From Agilicoccus flavus (GTDB taxonomy: Bacteria > Actinomycetota > Actinomycetes > Actinomycetales > Dermatophilaceae), in contig NZ_JACYXE010000001.1 in the NCBI RefSeq assembly GCF_014857905.1, positions 731,714 through 795,713 of the forward strand: a stretch of DNA of 64,000 nt. The letters run 5' to 3'. The translations under genes and the position numbers were made by a program. A model generated the notes under the pieces. It worked only from the letters and a program-made list of their open reading frames with translations. It had not been told where the DNA came from and did not search any database. Positions 8,685-17,738 of the stretch are shown piece by piece. Numbering within the stretch: the stretch's first letter is position 1; each line of letters starts with the position of its first letter.

Positions 8685-9896
8685 ATGAGCAGCAATCGCG
8701 TCGTCGTCTACAAGGGTCCCGGCGAGGTCGCCGTGGAGTCGATGGACTACCCCACGCTCGAGATCCCGGGCGAGGTGGCCGACCACTTCGGCATCAAGAA
8801 GGCCGCGCCGCACGCGGTGATCCTCAAGCTCGTGACGACGAACATCTGCGGATCCGACCAGCACATGGTGCGCGGACGCACGACCGCGCCGATCGGACAG
8901 ACCCTCGGCCACGAGATCACCGGCGAGGTCGTCGAGGCCGGCGACGACGTCCTCTTCGTCAAGGAGGGCGACATCTGTTCGGTGCCCTTCAACATCGCGT
9001 GCGGGCGGTGCCGCATGTGCAACGAGGGCAAGACCGGGATCTGCCTCAACGTCAACCCCGCCCGCCCCGGCGCCGCCTACGGCTACGTCGACATGGGCGG
9101 CTGGATCGGCGGCCAGGCCGACTACGTCATGGTCCCGTACGCCGACTTCAACCTGCTGAAGTTCCCCGACCGCGACCAGGCGCTGGCCAAGATCCTCGAC
9201 CTGACGATGCTCTCGGACATCTTCCCGACCGGATACCACGGCGCCTACACCGCCGGCGTGACGACGGGGTCGACCGTGTACGTCGCGGGCGCGGGCCCCG
9301 TCGGCCTCGCGGCGGCGTACTCGGCCCAGCTCCTCGGCGCCGCGGCCGTCGTCGTCGGCGACATGAACGCCGAGCGGCTCGCGCAGGCGCGCAGTTTCGG
9401 CTGCGAGACCGTGGACCTGTCCTCGGGCGACGCCCTTCCCGACCTGCTCGAACAGATCCTCGGCGAGCCGGAGGTCGACGCGGCGGTCGACGCCGTCGGG
9501 TTCGAGGCGCGCGGCCACGGCAAGGACGCCGCCGAGGCACCCGCGACGGTACTCAACGACGTCATGACCATCGCCCGGGCGGGCGCCGGGCTCGGCATCC
9601 CGGGCCTGTACGTGACCGGCGACCCGGGCGCCGTCGACGACGCCGCGAAGAAGGGCCGCCTCGGCGTCGACCTCGGCCTCGGCTGGGCCAAGTCGCACAG
9701 CTTCACGACGGGTCAGTGCCCGGTCAAGACGTACAACCGGAAGCTCATGAACCTCATCCTCGCCGACAAGGCGCACATCGCCGACGCCGTCGGGGCCGTG
9801 ACGATCTCGCTCGACGAGGCGCCGCGCGGGTACCAGGAGTTCGACGGTGGCGCCGCGAAGAAGTACGTCATCGACCCGCACGGCATGGTCCGCTGA
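8685..9896 (+). CDS. fdhA: Glutathione-independent formaldehyde dehydrogenase
   Basis: 403 residues from ATG 8685 behind GAGGAGA. Zinc motifs are TTNICGSDQHMVRGRT (catalytic Cys), GHEITGEVVEAG, and structural cysteines CGRCRMCNEGKTGIC; the nucleotide site is VAGAGPVGLAAAY. The long insertion (PATVLNDVMTIARAGAGLG) and the stretch GLGWAKSHSFTTGQCPV are hallmarks of the Pseudomonas putida FdhA group, which oxidises formaldehyde to formate with tightly bound NAD and no glutathione. Length matches that group. It is monocistronic, with a 228-bp upstream gap holding its promoter. Confidence 0.9.
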   Translation: MSSNRVVVYKGPGEVAVESMDYPTLEIPGEVADHFGIKKAAPHAVILKLVTTNICGSDQHMVRGRTTAPIGQTLGHEITGEVVEAGDDVLFVKEGDICSVPFNIACGRCRMCNEGKTGICLNVNPARPGAAYGYVDMGGWIGGQADYVMVPYADFNLLKFPDRDQALAKILDLTMLSDIFPTGYHGAYTAGVTTGSTVYVAGAGPVGLAAAYSAQLLGAAAVVVGDMNAERLAQARSFGCETVDLSSGDALPDLLEQILGEPEVDAAVDAVGFEARGHGKDAAEAPATVLNDVMTIARAGAGLGIPGLYVTGDPGAVDDAAKKGRLGVDLGLGWAKSHSFTTGQCPVKTYNRKLMNLILADKAHIADAVGAVTISLDEAPRGYQEFDGGAAKKYVIDPHGMVR

Positions 9897-9929
9897 CCGT
9901 AGGGTCAGGACTCGCGTCGGGCGGTTCTT

Positions 9930-10101
9930 TCTGTCGCGCTCACTGCGGCTCGCTAGCTCACCTCCGCTCGCCGCTCGAACCCTCTGTCGCGCTCACTGCG
10001 GCTCGCTAGCTCACCTCCGCTCGCCGCTCGAACCCTCTGTCGCGCTCACTGCGGCTCGCTAGCTCACCTCCGCTCGCCGCTCGAACCCTCTGTCGCGCTC
10101 A
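9930..10101. repeat. 53-bp direct tandem repeat, about 3.2 copies
   Basis: Three identical head-to-tail copies of a 53-bp unit at 9930-9982, 9983-10035 and 10036-10088, then the first 13 bp of a fourth at 10089-10101. Each unit opens TCTGTCGCGCTCACTGC and ends GCTCGAACCC. Read on the minus strand, the word GAGC recurs every 6-10 bases. There are no spacers, so it is not a CRISPR. The third and fourth copies overlap the end of the ASCH gene and encode its last residues and stop. Confidence 0.95.
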
Positions 10102-10691
10102 AGATATGCGACGCCGCGGGGGGACAGTTCGTAACCCACGTCGTGGCTGATCGTCAGCCCGAGCGCCTTGAGCTTGCGGATGTCGACCTTCATGGGCAGC
10201 ACGTCGCGGCCGAGTTCGGCGGCGAGCTGCGTCGACACGACCCGTGGATGCCGGCGGATCCACTCGAGGATCCGCCGCGTCCACGGGCCGGTCGCGCGAG
10301 CGTCGAGGCGGTCGACCGCAGCCACGAGCTCCGCCATCTCGGCCTCGTCGGGGATGCGCTCGCGCAGCGCGATCCGCGGGTCCTCGCCCACCCAGCGCAC
10401 CCGCACCCGGTAGACGTGCGCCCCGCCGCGGCTTCCCCGCGGACCGGGCGGACGCTCCCGCGGCGCGAGGGCCCGCCGCAGCGCCGCGGCGTCGGGCATC
10501 CCCGCGGCGCGCGCCTGGCGATCGGTCAGCGCCTCCACGTCCGGGACGCGGGTCACCGAGACGAACTCGACGAGCCCCGCCGGCGTCAACTGCGTGCGAC
10601 CGACCTTGACCCGCGGCGCATCCCACCGGCGGTACTGCATCGAGATACGGCCCGTCCGGATGCCGTCTGCGACGGCCTGCGAGATCATCAC
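10059..10691 (-). CDS. ASCH/PUA-like domain protein with C-terminal winged helix
   Basis: 210 residues. The N-terminal part (GIRTGRISMQYRRWDAPRVK, then VEFVSVTRV and VYRVRVRWVGEDPRIALRER) resembles ASCH/PUA-like RNA-binding folds. Residues 135-195 (PWTRRILEWIRRHPRV, then MKVDIRKLKALGLTISHDVG) look like a winged helix. GTG 10691 is preferred because GGGGAGG lies 8 bp upstream; ATG 10688 is the alternative. The last 13 or so residues (ERDRGFERRAEVS) and the stop codon are encoded by the neighbouring 53-bp repeat, so the natural C-terminus has been replaced or extended. Function unknown; nucleic-acid binding is inferred. Confidence 0.65.
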   Translation of the reverse strand: MMISQAVADGIRTGRISMQYRRWDAPRVKVGRTQLTPAGLVEFVSVTRVPDVEALTDRQARAAGMPDAAALRRALAPRERPPGPRGSRGGAHVYRVRVRWVGEDPRIALRERIPDEAEMAELVAAVDRLDARATGPWTRRILEWIRRHPRVVSTQLAAELGRDVLPMKVDIRKLKALGLTISHDVGYELSPRGVAYLERDRGFERRAEVS

Positions 10692-10737
10692 CGGCCCATC
10701 CTCCCCGTCGGCGATGGGCAGGGCCCCCGGGCGCGGG

Positions 10738-12375
10738 TCAGCTCCCGCCCCAGAACTCGCAGTGGTGCTGGGCCGCGAGCCGGGCGTCCGAGATGACCCG
10801 GGTCCGGTCGCCGCTGCGCAGCGACAGCACCCGTGCGGTCCGGTCGTAGCGCGGCCACCAGCCCTGACCGGGGACGTTGGGTTTCCCGGTGAGCGTGAAG
10901 GCGCCCCACGCGAGCTTCATGCGGGCCGCGAGAGCCCGTTCCCCGGCGTCGAAGGTCGGCGCGATCGGCGTGCCGTTGTCGAAGCTCGGGAAGAGGTAGG
11001 CGAGCTCGGTCGCGTGGCCGGCGCCCCACACGTACCCCGCGGGCGACGGGGTCAGCCCGGGCCCGGTGCGGTGGGCGAACTCGTACGCCCACGTGGGCGT
11101 CCACCGCGCAAAGTCCTTCGTGAGAGCGCGATTGACGCATCCGCCGATCCCGCCCACGAGGCCGGAGTCGGTCATGATCGCGCCGACGAGGTAGGCCGGG
11201 GTGAAGCGGTCGGCGTCGCTCGGCCAGGGATACCGCGCGAGGACCCCGTCGGCCCGGGCACCGAAGGTCTCCCGGACCCACGCGACGTACTGCTCCCGCG
11301 ATTGACCGATGGTGCCGGCGGCGAACGTGCGGCCCTCGTCGCGGGTCGCACCGATCACCACGGGGACCCGCGCGAAGCGGCCCGCGGACACGGCCCGCGC
11401 GGGGTCCTCCGGCAGGAACCGCGTCCCCCGCACCGGCGCGGGCAGGGTCCCGTTCCAGCCGTCGATGAGAGCGCCGGCCGGCTTGCGACGCAGGCACGCG
11501 AGCACGTCGGCGCCGCTGCAGCCCATCCGCGCGGCGAAAGCGGTGCCGGTGGCCTGCGCCGTACTCTGCGTCGCGCTGGGGCAGGAGCCGCTCTGGATCA
11601 TCGCTCCGGCGAACAGTCCGCGAGAGCCGGGGGCGACGAGGTGGGTGCACACCGACCACCCGCCGGCGGACTCGCCCCCGATGGTCACCTGGTCGGGGTC
11701 GCCGCCGAAGCGGGCGATGTTGCGCTTCACCCAGCGCAGCGCGGCCTGCTGGTCCTGGAGGCCGTAGTTGCCGGACTCGCCCTGGGCCGCCGTCAGCCCG
11801 GGCGTCGCGAGGAAGCCGAGCGCGCCGAGCCGGTAGTTGATGCTCACGGTGACGGCGCCGGTGCTGCGGGTGATCGCGGCGCCGTCGGCCTGGTTCGAGC
11901 TCCCGTCGAGGAGCCCGCCCCCGTGGATGAAGACGTAGACGGGCCGTCGGTCGCCGGCGGAGAGCCCGGCGGGGCGCCGGACGTTGACGAAGAGGCAGTC
12001 CTCGGACTCGCTGCGCGGGCCGTTGCCGCCGGCGAGCGCGGCGCAGCGATCGCCGTGCCGGGTGGCGTCCGCGACGCCCCGCCAGGGGGTGACGGGCGCC
12101 GGTGGGCGCCAGCGTCGGGCGCCGACGGGCGGCGCGGCGTACCGGATGCCCGAGAAGGCGTCGACACCGTCGGTCGTCGCGCCGCGCACCCGGCCGGACT
12201 CGGTGCGCACGACGGGCGACGACGTGCGGCCCGGTGGCCGCACCTCGTCGGCCGGGGCGGTCGCGGGCCGGGCGCTCGAGGCCGGGGCGGCGACGAGCGC
12301 ACCCCCGAGCATCAGGGCGGCACCGGCGACACCGGCCACCAGGCGGCGGGCGAGAGACGACGTGATCGGCACCAT
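10738..12375 (-). CDS. Secreted type-B carboxylesterase
   Basis: 545 residues from ATG 12375, which follows an excellent AAGGAGGT. Signal peptide at residues 1-36 (RRLVAGVAGAALMLGG core). The mature alpha/beta hydrolase has SEDCLFVNV, the oxyanion-hole motif HGGG (151-154), nucleophile elbow GGESAGG with S236 and a likely His in WGAGHATELAY. These are the signatures of the carboxylesterase type B family that hydrolyses aryl and alkyl esters outside the cell. It is divergent from the secreted GH3 gene, with about 215 bp between them, which hints at joint control of exported hydrolases. Confidence 0.88.
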   Translation of the reverse strand: MVPITSSLARRLVAGVAGAALMLGGALVAAPASSARPATAPADEVRPPGRTSSPVVRTESGRVRGATTDGVDAFSGIRYAAPPVGARRWRPPAPVTPWRGVADATRHGDRCAALAGGNGPRSESEDCLFVNVRRPAGLSAGDRRPVYVFIHGGGLLDGSSNQADGAAITRSTGAVTVSINYRLGALGFLATPGLTAAQGESGNYGLQDQQAALRWVKRNIARFGGDPDQVTIGGESAGGWSVCTHLVAPGSRGLFAGAMIQSGSCPSATQSTAQATGTAFAARMGCSGADVLACLRRKPAGALIDGWNGTLPAPVRGTRFLPEDPARAVSAGRFARVPVVIGATRDEGRTFAAGTIGQSREQYVAWVRETFGARADGVLARYPWPSDADRFTPAYLVGAIMTDSGLVGGIGGCVNRALTKDFARWTPTWAYEFAHRTGPGLTPSPAGYVWGAGHATELAYLFPSFDNGTPIAPTFDAGERALAARMKLAWGAFTLTGKPNVPGQGWWPRYDRTARVLSLRSGDRTRVISDARLAAQHHCEFWGGS

Positions 12376-12590
12376 TGCCGACCTCCTTCTCGGACGAGGA
12401 CGATGCGGCAGCCTTGCACGAACCCCCGCCCCGCACAACGGGATCGGATCCGGGCCCGCAGCCCGCGCGCCTGACGGCCGGGCGCCTCCTCGCCCGGCGC
12501 GGCCGGGGCCACATCGCCCGCACCGCAACCCGCCACGGCGGGGCGGCCGGTGGCAGGGTGACCCTCACCTCCTGCCGAAAGGGACTCGCC

Positions 12591-14999
12591 ATGCGTGCAC
12601 GCCGCACCCTCGCCACCGCTGTCGTGGGACTGATCGCCACCGCCGGCACGCTGCTCCCGGCCGACCTCGCGGCCGCCCGGCCCGCAGCGGCGGACACCGC
12701 GCTGCCGAGCCCCGTCGAGCGGACCGTCACCGACGGGAAGACGACCTTCCGCGTCGTCACCAACCCGCGTGGCGGGGCCACGCTGAGCTACGTCCCGTCC
12801 GGGGCCGTCACGCTGCTGCGCGTGCGTACCGGCGGCGCCGAGTACGCGTTCAAGGACATGAACGCCAACGGCCGGCTCGACGCCTGGGAGGACTGGCGCA
12901 ACGGCGTCGACGTCCGCGCGAAGGCGCTGGCGCAGGAGCTGACCATCCCCCAGATCGCCGGGCTCATGCTCTTCAGCTCGCACGAACGGGATTTCGCCGC
13001 CGGCCTCACCGACGCCCAGCGCACGTACCTGCGCCAGGACCACCTGCGCAACGTGCTCAACGCCGGGGCGAACGACGTGAGGGCCAACGTCACGTGGACG
13101 AACCAGGCCCAGGCGTTCGCGGAGGCGCAGACCCGGGCGGGGCTGCCGTACGTGCCGGTCAACATCTCCTCCGACCCGCGCTCGACCGCGGGCGGCGACA
13201 ACGCCTACAACGCCGAGGGCGCCGACATCTCGCGGTGGCCGTCGAACATCGGGCTCGCGGCGACGTTCTCGCGGAAGGCGATGCTCGACTTCGCGAAGGC
13301 CTCGTCGGCGGAGTACCGCGCGATGGGCATCACGACGGCCCTCGGGCCGCAGATCGACCTCGCCACCGAGCCCCGCTGGTTGCGCGTCGACGGCACCTTC
13401 GGCGAGAACTCCGCCCTCGCGTCGAGGATGGCGAAGGCGTACGTGGAGGGGTCGCAGAACACGTACGACGCCAAGGGCCGCCCCACCGGGTGGGGCCCTG
13501 AGTCGATCAGCACGATGATCAAGCACTTCCCCGGCGACGGCGCGGGCGAGGGCGGCCGCGAGGCCCACCTCAACGCCGGGAAGTACGCCGTCTACCCGGG
13601 CGGGAACTTCGCCGAACATCTCGAGCCGTTCTCCGCCGCGATGGACTCGCTCGCGATGATGAGCTCCTATTCGATCGCCATCGCCAAGGACGGTTCGCCG
13701 CTCACCGGCAACCGGGTCGGGTCGGCCTACGACCCGGTGAAGATCGACATCGCGCGGAAGGCGGGATTCGACGGCGTCATCTGTACCGACTGGGGCGTGA
13801 CGACGGGCTACAAGGACCCGAACTCGCCCTTCGGGATGGCGTGGGGTCAGGAGAAGGCGACGGTCGAAGAGCGGCACTACGCGGTGCTGAGGGCCGGCCT
13901 CGACATGTTCGGCGGCAACAACAAGACCGCCCCCGTCCTCGCCGCCCACGCGATGTGGGCGAAGGACCATGCGGCCGGCAAGGTGGGGGTCTCGGCCGAC
14001 GCGCGGTTCCGGCGCTCCGGGGAGCGCATCCTGCGGATGCTGTTCGCCCCCGGGCTCTTCGACCACCCGTACCTCGACCTCGCCGCCTCGACGAGGGTCG
14101 TCGCCAGCGCCGACAAGGTCGCGCGCGGGCAGGCGATCCAGCGCGACTCGGTCGTCATGCTGAAGAACGCGAGGCGCACCATCCGCCCGACGCGCGCCGG
14201 CGCCTACCGGAACAAGACCGTCTACATCCCGAGCTCGATCGGGCACGGCTTCCCGAGTGTCTTCTCGCAGTCGACGACCGACGTCGTCGGCCCGACCCTC
14301 GACGTGGCGGAGGCGAAGAAGCACGTCGGGCGCGTGCTCACGGACACCCCCGTGAAGGACAAGGCGGGCAAGGTCGTCGGTTACCAGATGCCCGACCTGC
14401 GCGGCGTCGACATGGTGCTCATGGGCATGCGGTCCCCCGACAACGGCAACAACTTCACCGGCGCCGGCATGAACAAGGACGGCACGTTCTACCCGCTGTC
14501 GCTGCAGTGGCGGCCGTACACGGCGAACGGGAAGCACGTGCGGCGCACGTCGATCGCCGGTGACATCGCCGACGACGGGACGCGGGAAAACCGCTCCTAC
14601 TTCGGCAGGACGTCGAAGATCGGCAACGAACGCGACCTCGTCTCCCTGGAGCGGGCGACCGCCGCCGTGCGGAAGATCGAGAAGGCGACGGGCCGGAACA
14701 TTCCGATCGTCGCGGCCGTCAAGGCGAAGTCGAGCTTCATCCCCGCCGAGTTCGAGCGGAAGGTCGACGCGATCCTCGTCGGCTACTCCGTCGACGACAG
14801 CGCGCTCCTCGACGTCGCCCTCGGGCGGCACGAGCCGAAGGGACGGCTGCCCATCGCGAGCCCGAAGAACATGGACGCCGTCGAGGCGCAGCTGGAGGAC
14901 GTGGGCGAGGACATGACCCCGTACCGCGACTCCGCCGGCCACGCCTACCGGTTCGGTTTCGGGATGGACTGGAGGGGTCCGATCCGCCACCGCCGTTGA
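12591..14999 (+). CDS. Secreted GH3-family beta-glycosidase
   Basis: 802 residues from ATG 12591 after GAAAGGGA. Signal peptide at residues 1-28. Next comes a short beta region and an EF-hand-like calcium loop DMNANGRLDAWED near residue 89. The GH3 barrel carries the substrate-binding KHFPGDGAG (Lys-His pair) and the nucleophile region VICTDWGV. The second alpha/beta domain includes SVVMLKNA and ends with the usual KGRLPIASP region. A broad exo-beta-glucosidase or xylosidase activity is likely. The calcium loop at the N-terminus is typical of some actinobacterial GH3 proteins; there is no carbohydrate-binding module. Confidence 0.88.
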   Translation: MRARRTLATAVVGLIATAGTLLPADLAAARPAAADTALPSPVERTVTDGKTTFRVVTNPRGGATLSYVPSGAVTLLRVRTGGAEYAFKDMNANGRLDAWEDWRNGVDVRAKALAQELTIPQIAGLMLFSSHERDFAAGLTDAQRTYLRQDHLRNVLNAGANDVRANVTWTNQAQAFAEAQTRAGLPYVPVNISSDPRSTAGGDNAYNAEGADISRWPSNIGLAATFSRKAMLDFAKASSAEYRAMGITTALGPQIDLATEPRWLRVDGTFGENSALASRMAKAYVEGSQNTYDAKGRPTGWGPESISTMIKHFPGDGAGEGGREAHLNAGKYAVYPGGNFAEHLEPFSAAMDSLAMMSSYSIAIAKDGSPLTGNRVGSAYDPVKIDIARKAGFDGVICTDWGVTTGYKDPNSPFGMAWGQEKATVEERHYAVLRAGLDMFGGNNKTAPVLAAHAMWAKDHAAGKVGVSADARFRRSGERILRMLFAPGLFDHPYLDLAASTRVVASADKVARGQAIQRDSVVMLKNARRTIRPTRAGAYRNKTVYIPSSIGHGFPSVFSQSTTDVVGPTLDVAEAKKHVGRVLTDTPVKDKAGKVVGYQMPDLRGVDMVLMGMRSPDNGNNFTGAGMNKDGTFYPLSLQWRPYTANGKHVRRTSIAGDIADDGTRENRSYFGRTSKIGNERDLVSLERATAAVRKIEKATGRNIPIVAAVKAKSSFIPAEFERKVDAILVGYSVDDSALLDVALGRHEPKGRLPIASPKNMDAVEAQLEDVGEDMTPYRDSAGHAYRFGFGMDWRGPIRHRR

Positions 15000-15024
15000 A
15001 CGACGGGGCCGGTGGCCATCCGCG

Positions 15025-15426
15025 TCATCCGGTCGCCGGCCGCTCGTCGACGACGGCGCCGGGCGACGCGTGATCGGCGCGCCGGGCCGCGTCCGGTCGC
15101 GGCACCGCCCGGCACCGGTCGGCCAGTGCGGCCAGTTCGTGGTGGCCGCGGCCGGCGGCGAGCGACGCGAACGACGGAGACACCGCCGTCAACCGGACGT
15201 CGACCCCGCGCGCGACGGCCCGCGCGCGGGTGGCGTCGAGGAGGCGCAGGCACTCCGGTTCGATGCGGGTCACCCCGCCGAGGTCGAGCCGAAGCGTGGC
15301 GCAGCCGAGTTGCTCCAGATCGAGCAGGGCCCATTCGAGCTGTTCACGGCTCGCCGCGTTCACCTCCCCCTCGATCCGGAGCCGGGCGGCGCAGGGGTGG
15401 GCGGCGAAGTGCAAGGAGGCGTCCAC
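15025..15426 (-). CDS. STAS-domain protein lacking the usual serine
   Basis: 133 residues. Residues 1-95 form a STAS fold (LRIEGEVNAASREQLEWALL, then LRLDLGGVTRIEPECLRLL). In anti-anti-sigma factors the helix after the third strand begins with a phosphorylatable Ser (DSSGL); here the equivalent is IEPE, so kinase control by phosphorylation is unlikely. This suits the MlaB-like or orphan STAS branch. GTG 15426 is the start. The Ala/Arg/Pro-rich tail after residue 105 is low-complexity. It is convergent with the GH3 gene and has no anti-sigma gene beside it. Confidence 0.7.
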   Translation of the reverse strand: MDASLHFAAHPCAARLRIEGEVNAASREQLEWALLDLEQLGCATLRLDLGGVTRIEPECLRLLDATRARAVARGVDVRLTAVSPSFASLAAGRGHHELAALADRCRAVPRPDAARRADHASPGAVVDERPATG

Positions 15427-15544
15427 GATCGGTCCCGAGGGTCTGTGACCCGAGAGCGCAGCTTCTCAGCGCCGGACCACACCTCATCCAACCGCGCGCG
15501 ACGGGCGACGTCGAGTGACGTTCGTCCCTGGCCCGCACCGCAGC

Positions 15545-16198
15545 TCAGCCCGGTGCGGGTCGGTCCTCGGTGAGCAGCTCGGGTCGGCGTGCCACCCGCA
15601 CGAGAGCGGCGGCGAGACCGGCAAGATCATCGCCGCCGGCGAGTCCGACGAGTCCGGCGAGCTCGTCGGGGTCGGTGGGCAGGCCGGCCCGCTCCGCGCC
15701 CTCCCGTACGAGGTCGTCGGCGAACGGCCGGACGCCCGGCCACACGGCCTGGACCTCACGCAGGAAGATGGCCGCCCCCGCCGGGCCGATGCCGTCGAAC
15801 TCCTGCAGTGCCTTCGCGATGCGCGCCGGGTCGGCGTCGGCCTCGTCGCGCAGGACGCGCAGGTCGCCCCGCCACCTCGCCTCGAGCAGCTCGGCGGCCG
15901 CGTCGAGGCGGGTCGCGGTGCTCCCGTCGTAGCGCCGGTACCCGCCCCGGCCCAGCGCGTCGACCCGCTGCTGCCAGGTGCTCGTCCGCAGACGGGCCGG
16001 CGTCCGGCACCCCGCCGACCAGAGCTCCCGCGCGGTCGCGACGGCGATGTCGGAGGAGATCCGGGTCGACAGCAGCAGACTGAGCACGAGCAGCTGCCAC
16101 AGCGGAGCCGGCTTGTCCCGCAACGTGATCCCCGCGTCCGCGGCGAACGTGGCGCCGTGCCGGTCGAGCAGGCGCCGGGCGAGGTCGCGTGATGTCAT
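15545..16198 (-). CDS. HhH-GPD-like DNA glycosylase-family protein
   Basis: 217 residues from ATG 16198. The helical core (LWQLLVLSLLLSTRISSDIA, residues 33-52) and the helix-hairpin-helix LQEFDGIGPAGAAIFLREVQ near residue 137 match endonuclease III-like proteins. After the hairpin comes WPGVRPFADDLVREGAERAG, where classical glycosylases have the catalytic Asp. No C-terminal iron-sulfur cysteines are present, so it belongs to the smaller iron-free group seen in actinobacteria. A base-excision function is inferred; activity is unproven for this subgroup. Confidence 0.72.
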   Translation of the reverse strand: MTSRDLARRLLDRHGATFAADAGITLRDKPAPLWQLLVLSLLLSTRISSDIAVATARELWSAGCRTPARLRTSTWQQRVDALGRGGYRRYDGSTATRLDAAAELLEARWRGDLRVLRDEADADPARIAKALQEFDGIGPAGAAIFLREVQAVWPGVRPFADDLVREGAERAGLPTDPDELAGLVGLAGGDDLAGLAAALVRVARRPELLTEDRPAPG

Positions 16199-16412
16199 GG
16201 CCGCCCGCTACCCAGCGGGACGCGGCCCATCCCTGCCGGGCGACCGCACCTCGGCCCTCGTCGACCCGTATGAGACGTGGGCAAGGCCGAGCCGAGCGGG
16301 GGCGCGACCTCTCACGTCCGACGTCGCGCTGCGTGGCCTCGCGGCCGGCCGGCGTCGGTTCCTGGGTGAGCCGGACGATGCGCGTGTCGCCGCCCGCGGT
16401 CGGACCCAGCGG

Positions 16413-16643
16413 TCAGAACGCCACCTGGTCGGCCCCCTTGAGGCCGAGTCGCTCCCGCGCCTCGGCGGGCGTGGCCGGCTCTCGGTCGAACAGCGCGGCC
16501 ATGGCGACGGCCTTGTCGACGAGCACCGCGTTGGAGTCGGCGTTCTCGCGGCGGCGCACGCGCATGTTGTCCTCGAGGCCGACCCGCACGTTGCCGCCCA
16601 TCATGAGGGACATGCCGACCATGTGGAACTCACCCGGATAGCC
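16413..16643 (-). pseudogene. C-terminal remnant of a BKACE (3-keto-5-aminohexanoate cleavage) enzyme
   Basis: Only the last ~76 residues remain: GYPGEFHMVGMSLMMGG, then VRVGLEDNM and DSNAVLVDKAVAMAALF, ending PATPAEARERLGLKGADQVAF. These match the C-terminus of beta-keto acid cleavage enzymes, which are normally about 280-300 residues long. The frame upstream of 16643 is unrelated and continues straight into the end of the LacI gene. The first three quarters of the enzyme, and the LacI stop codon, appear to have been lost in one deletion. It cannot be functional. Confidence 0.75.
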
Positions 16644-17634
16644 GACGCCGGCGCAGCGCAGCCGCAACTGGTCCGGACGCGCCGGCGGTGGGGGTGGATG
16701 TCGTCCGCGCAGGGGCCGCCGACGCCGGCGATCCGCGCGACGAGTCGCGCCAGGGCGGCGGCGGACATCGCCGCGCGGGGTTGGCAGATCGTCGTGAGGC
16801 TCCCCAGCAGGGAGGTGTCGGGGAACATCCCGTCGAACCCGGTGGCGGCGACGTCGCCGGGGGTGTCGAGGCCGTGGGCCCGCAGTGCGCCGAGGACGCC
16901 GGCCGCGATGACGTCGCTGCCGCAGACGATGGCCTCCGGGGGAGCTCCCGCCGCGAGGATCGCCTCGACGGCGCGGTGGCCCCCGTCCTCGTCGAGGTAG
17001 GAGTAGACGAGCCGGCCGTGGGGCAGGCCGATGCCCCGTCCGTCGAGGGCACAGCGACGTCCCGGTACCCGTGGTCGAGGACGTGGCCCATGAGCTGTTC
17101 GCCGGCCGCCGCGTCGTCGATGCCAACGAAATCGGCGCCCAGCGCGGGGATGCGCCGGGAGAGTTGCACGAAGGGGAGGTGGGCGCTGCGCAGGGAGCGG
17201 ACCACGTCGCCGTCGTCGGGATGGAGCACGGTGACGACGACCCCGTCGACCTGCCGGGCGATCATCGCCTCGACGACGCCACGCAGGGTGCCGGGATCCT
17301 CCTGGGTGTGGGCGACGAAGACCTCGTAACCCGCGGTCCGGGCCGCGTCGATGATCCCGGCACCCAGCTCGGTGTAGAAGGGGTTCGCCAGGTCGGTGAG
17401 GATGAGGCCGACCACCCGGGTCCGCGGGCGACCACTGGCGGCCGTGACCGCCGGGTGACCCAGCTCCGCGGCGATGTCGAGGATGCGGGCGCGCACCGGT
17501 TCCGACACCCCGGAGCGGCCGTTGAGGACGTGGGAGACCGTCGCCGTCGAGACGCGGGCAGCCCGGGCGACGTCGGCCGCGGTGACCCGCGCCGAGCGCG
17601 CGCCCTGCCCGTCCGTTCGCATCATCGTCGACAC
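16644..17634 (-). pseudogene. LacI-family regulator with internal deletion and frameshift
   Basis: The N-terminus is intact: helix-turn-helix VTAADVARAARVSTATVSHV, then VVGLILTDLANPFYTELGAG. After DHGYRDVAV (about 17045) the frame is lost. The rest of the ligand domain continues in another frame (RGIGLPHGRLVYSYLDEDGG, then AIVCGSDVIAAGVLGALRAH and GFDGMFPDTSLL). Roughly 20-25 residues usually found here are missing, so this is a deletion not divisible by three rather than a one-base error. The C-terminus reaches RVRTSCGC and then runs into the BKACE fragment. A truncated DNA-binding half could still be made. Confidence 0.82.
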
Positions 17635-17687
17635 CTGCTTCCTGGCCGCCGGTGCGGTTGGGAGGTGACGCTAGTGAGGCCGAACGT

Positions 17688-17699
17688 CGTTGAGCAACG
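17688..17699. promoter_or_regulatory. LacI-type operator
   Basis: CGTTG-AG-CAACG is a short perfect dyad centred about 60 bp upstream of the LacI start, within AT-richer flanks (AACGT on the left, TTAA on the right). Size and symmetry are usual for LacI-family operators, so autoregulation of the now broken regulator is likely. The divergent DinB-like gene may have shared it. Confidence 0.5.
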
Positions 17700-17738
17700 T
17701 TAAGTGGAGGGAGGAGACAGGCCGATGGACCATGGGAC

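Noticed and set aside
9930..10101. CRISPR-like array
   Set aside because: The units abut with no spacers and there are no cas genes; it is a simple tandem repeat.
12312..14990. Very long open frame antisense to the GH3 gene, and similar long antisense frames opposite the helicase (33757-35805) and elsewhere
   Set aside because: GC-rich codon bias leaves antisense frames open. Their composition is Arg/Pro/Ala-rich and shows no domain, while the opposite strand encodes clear families.
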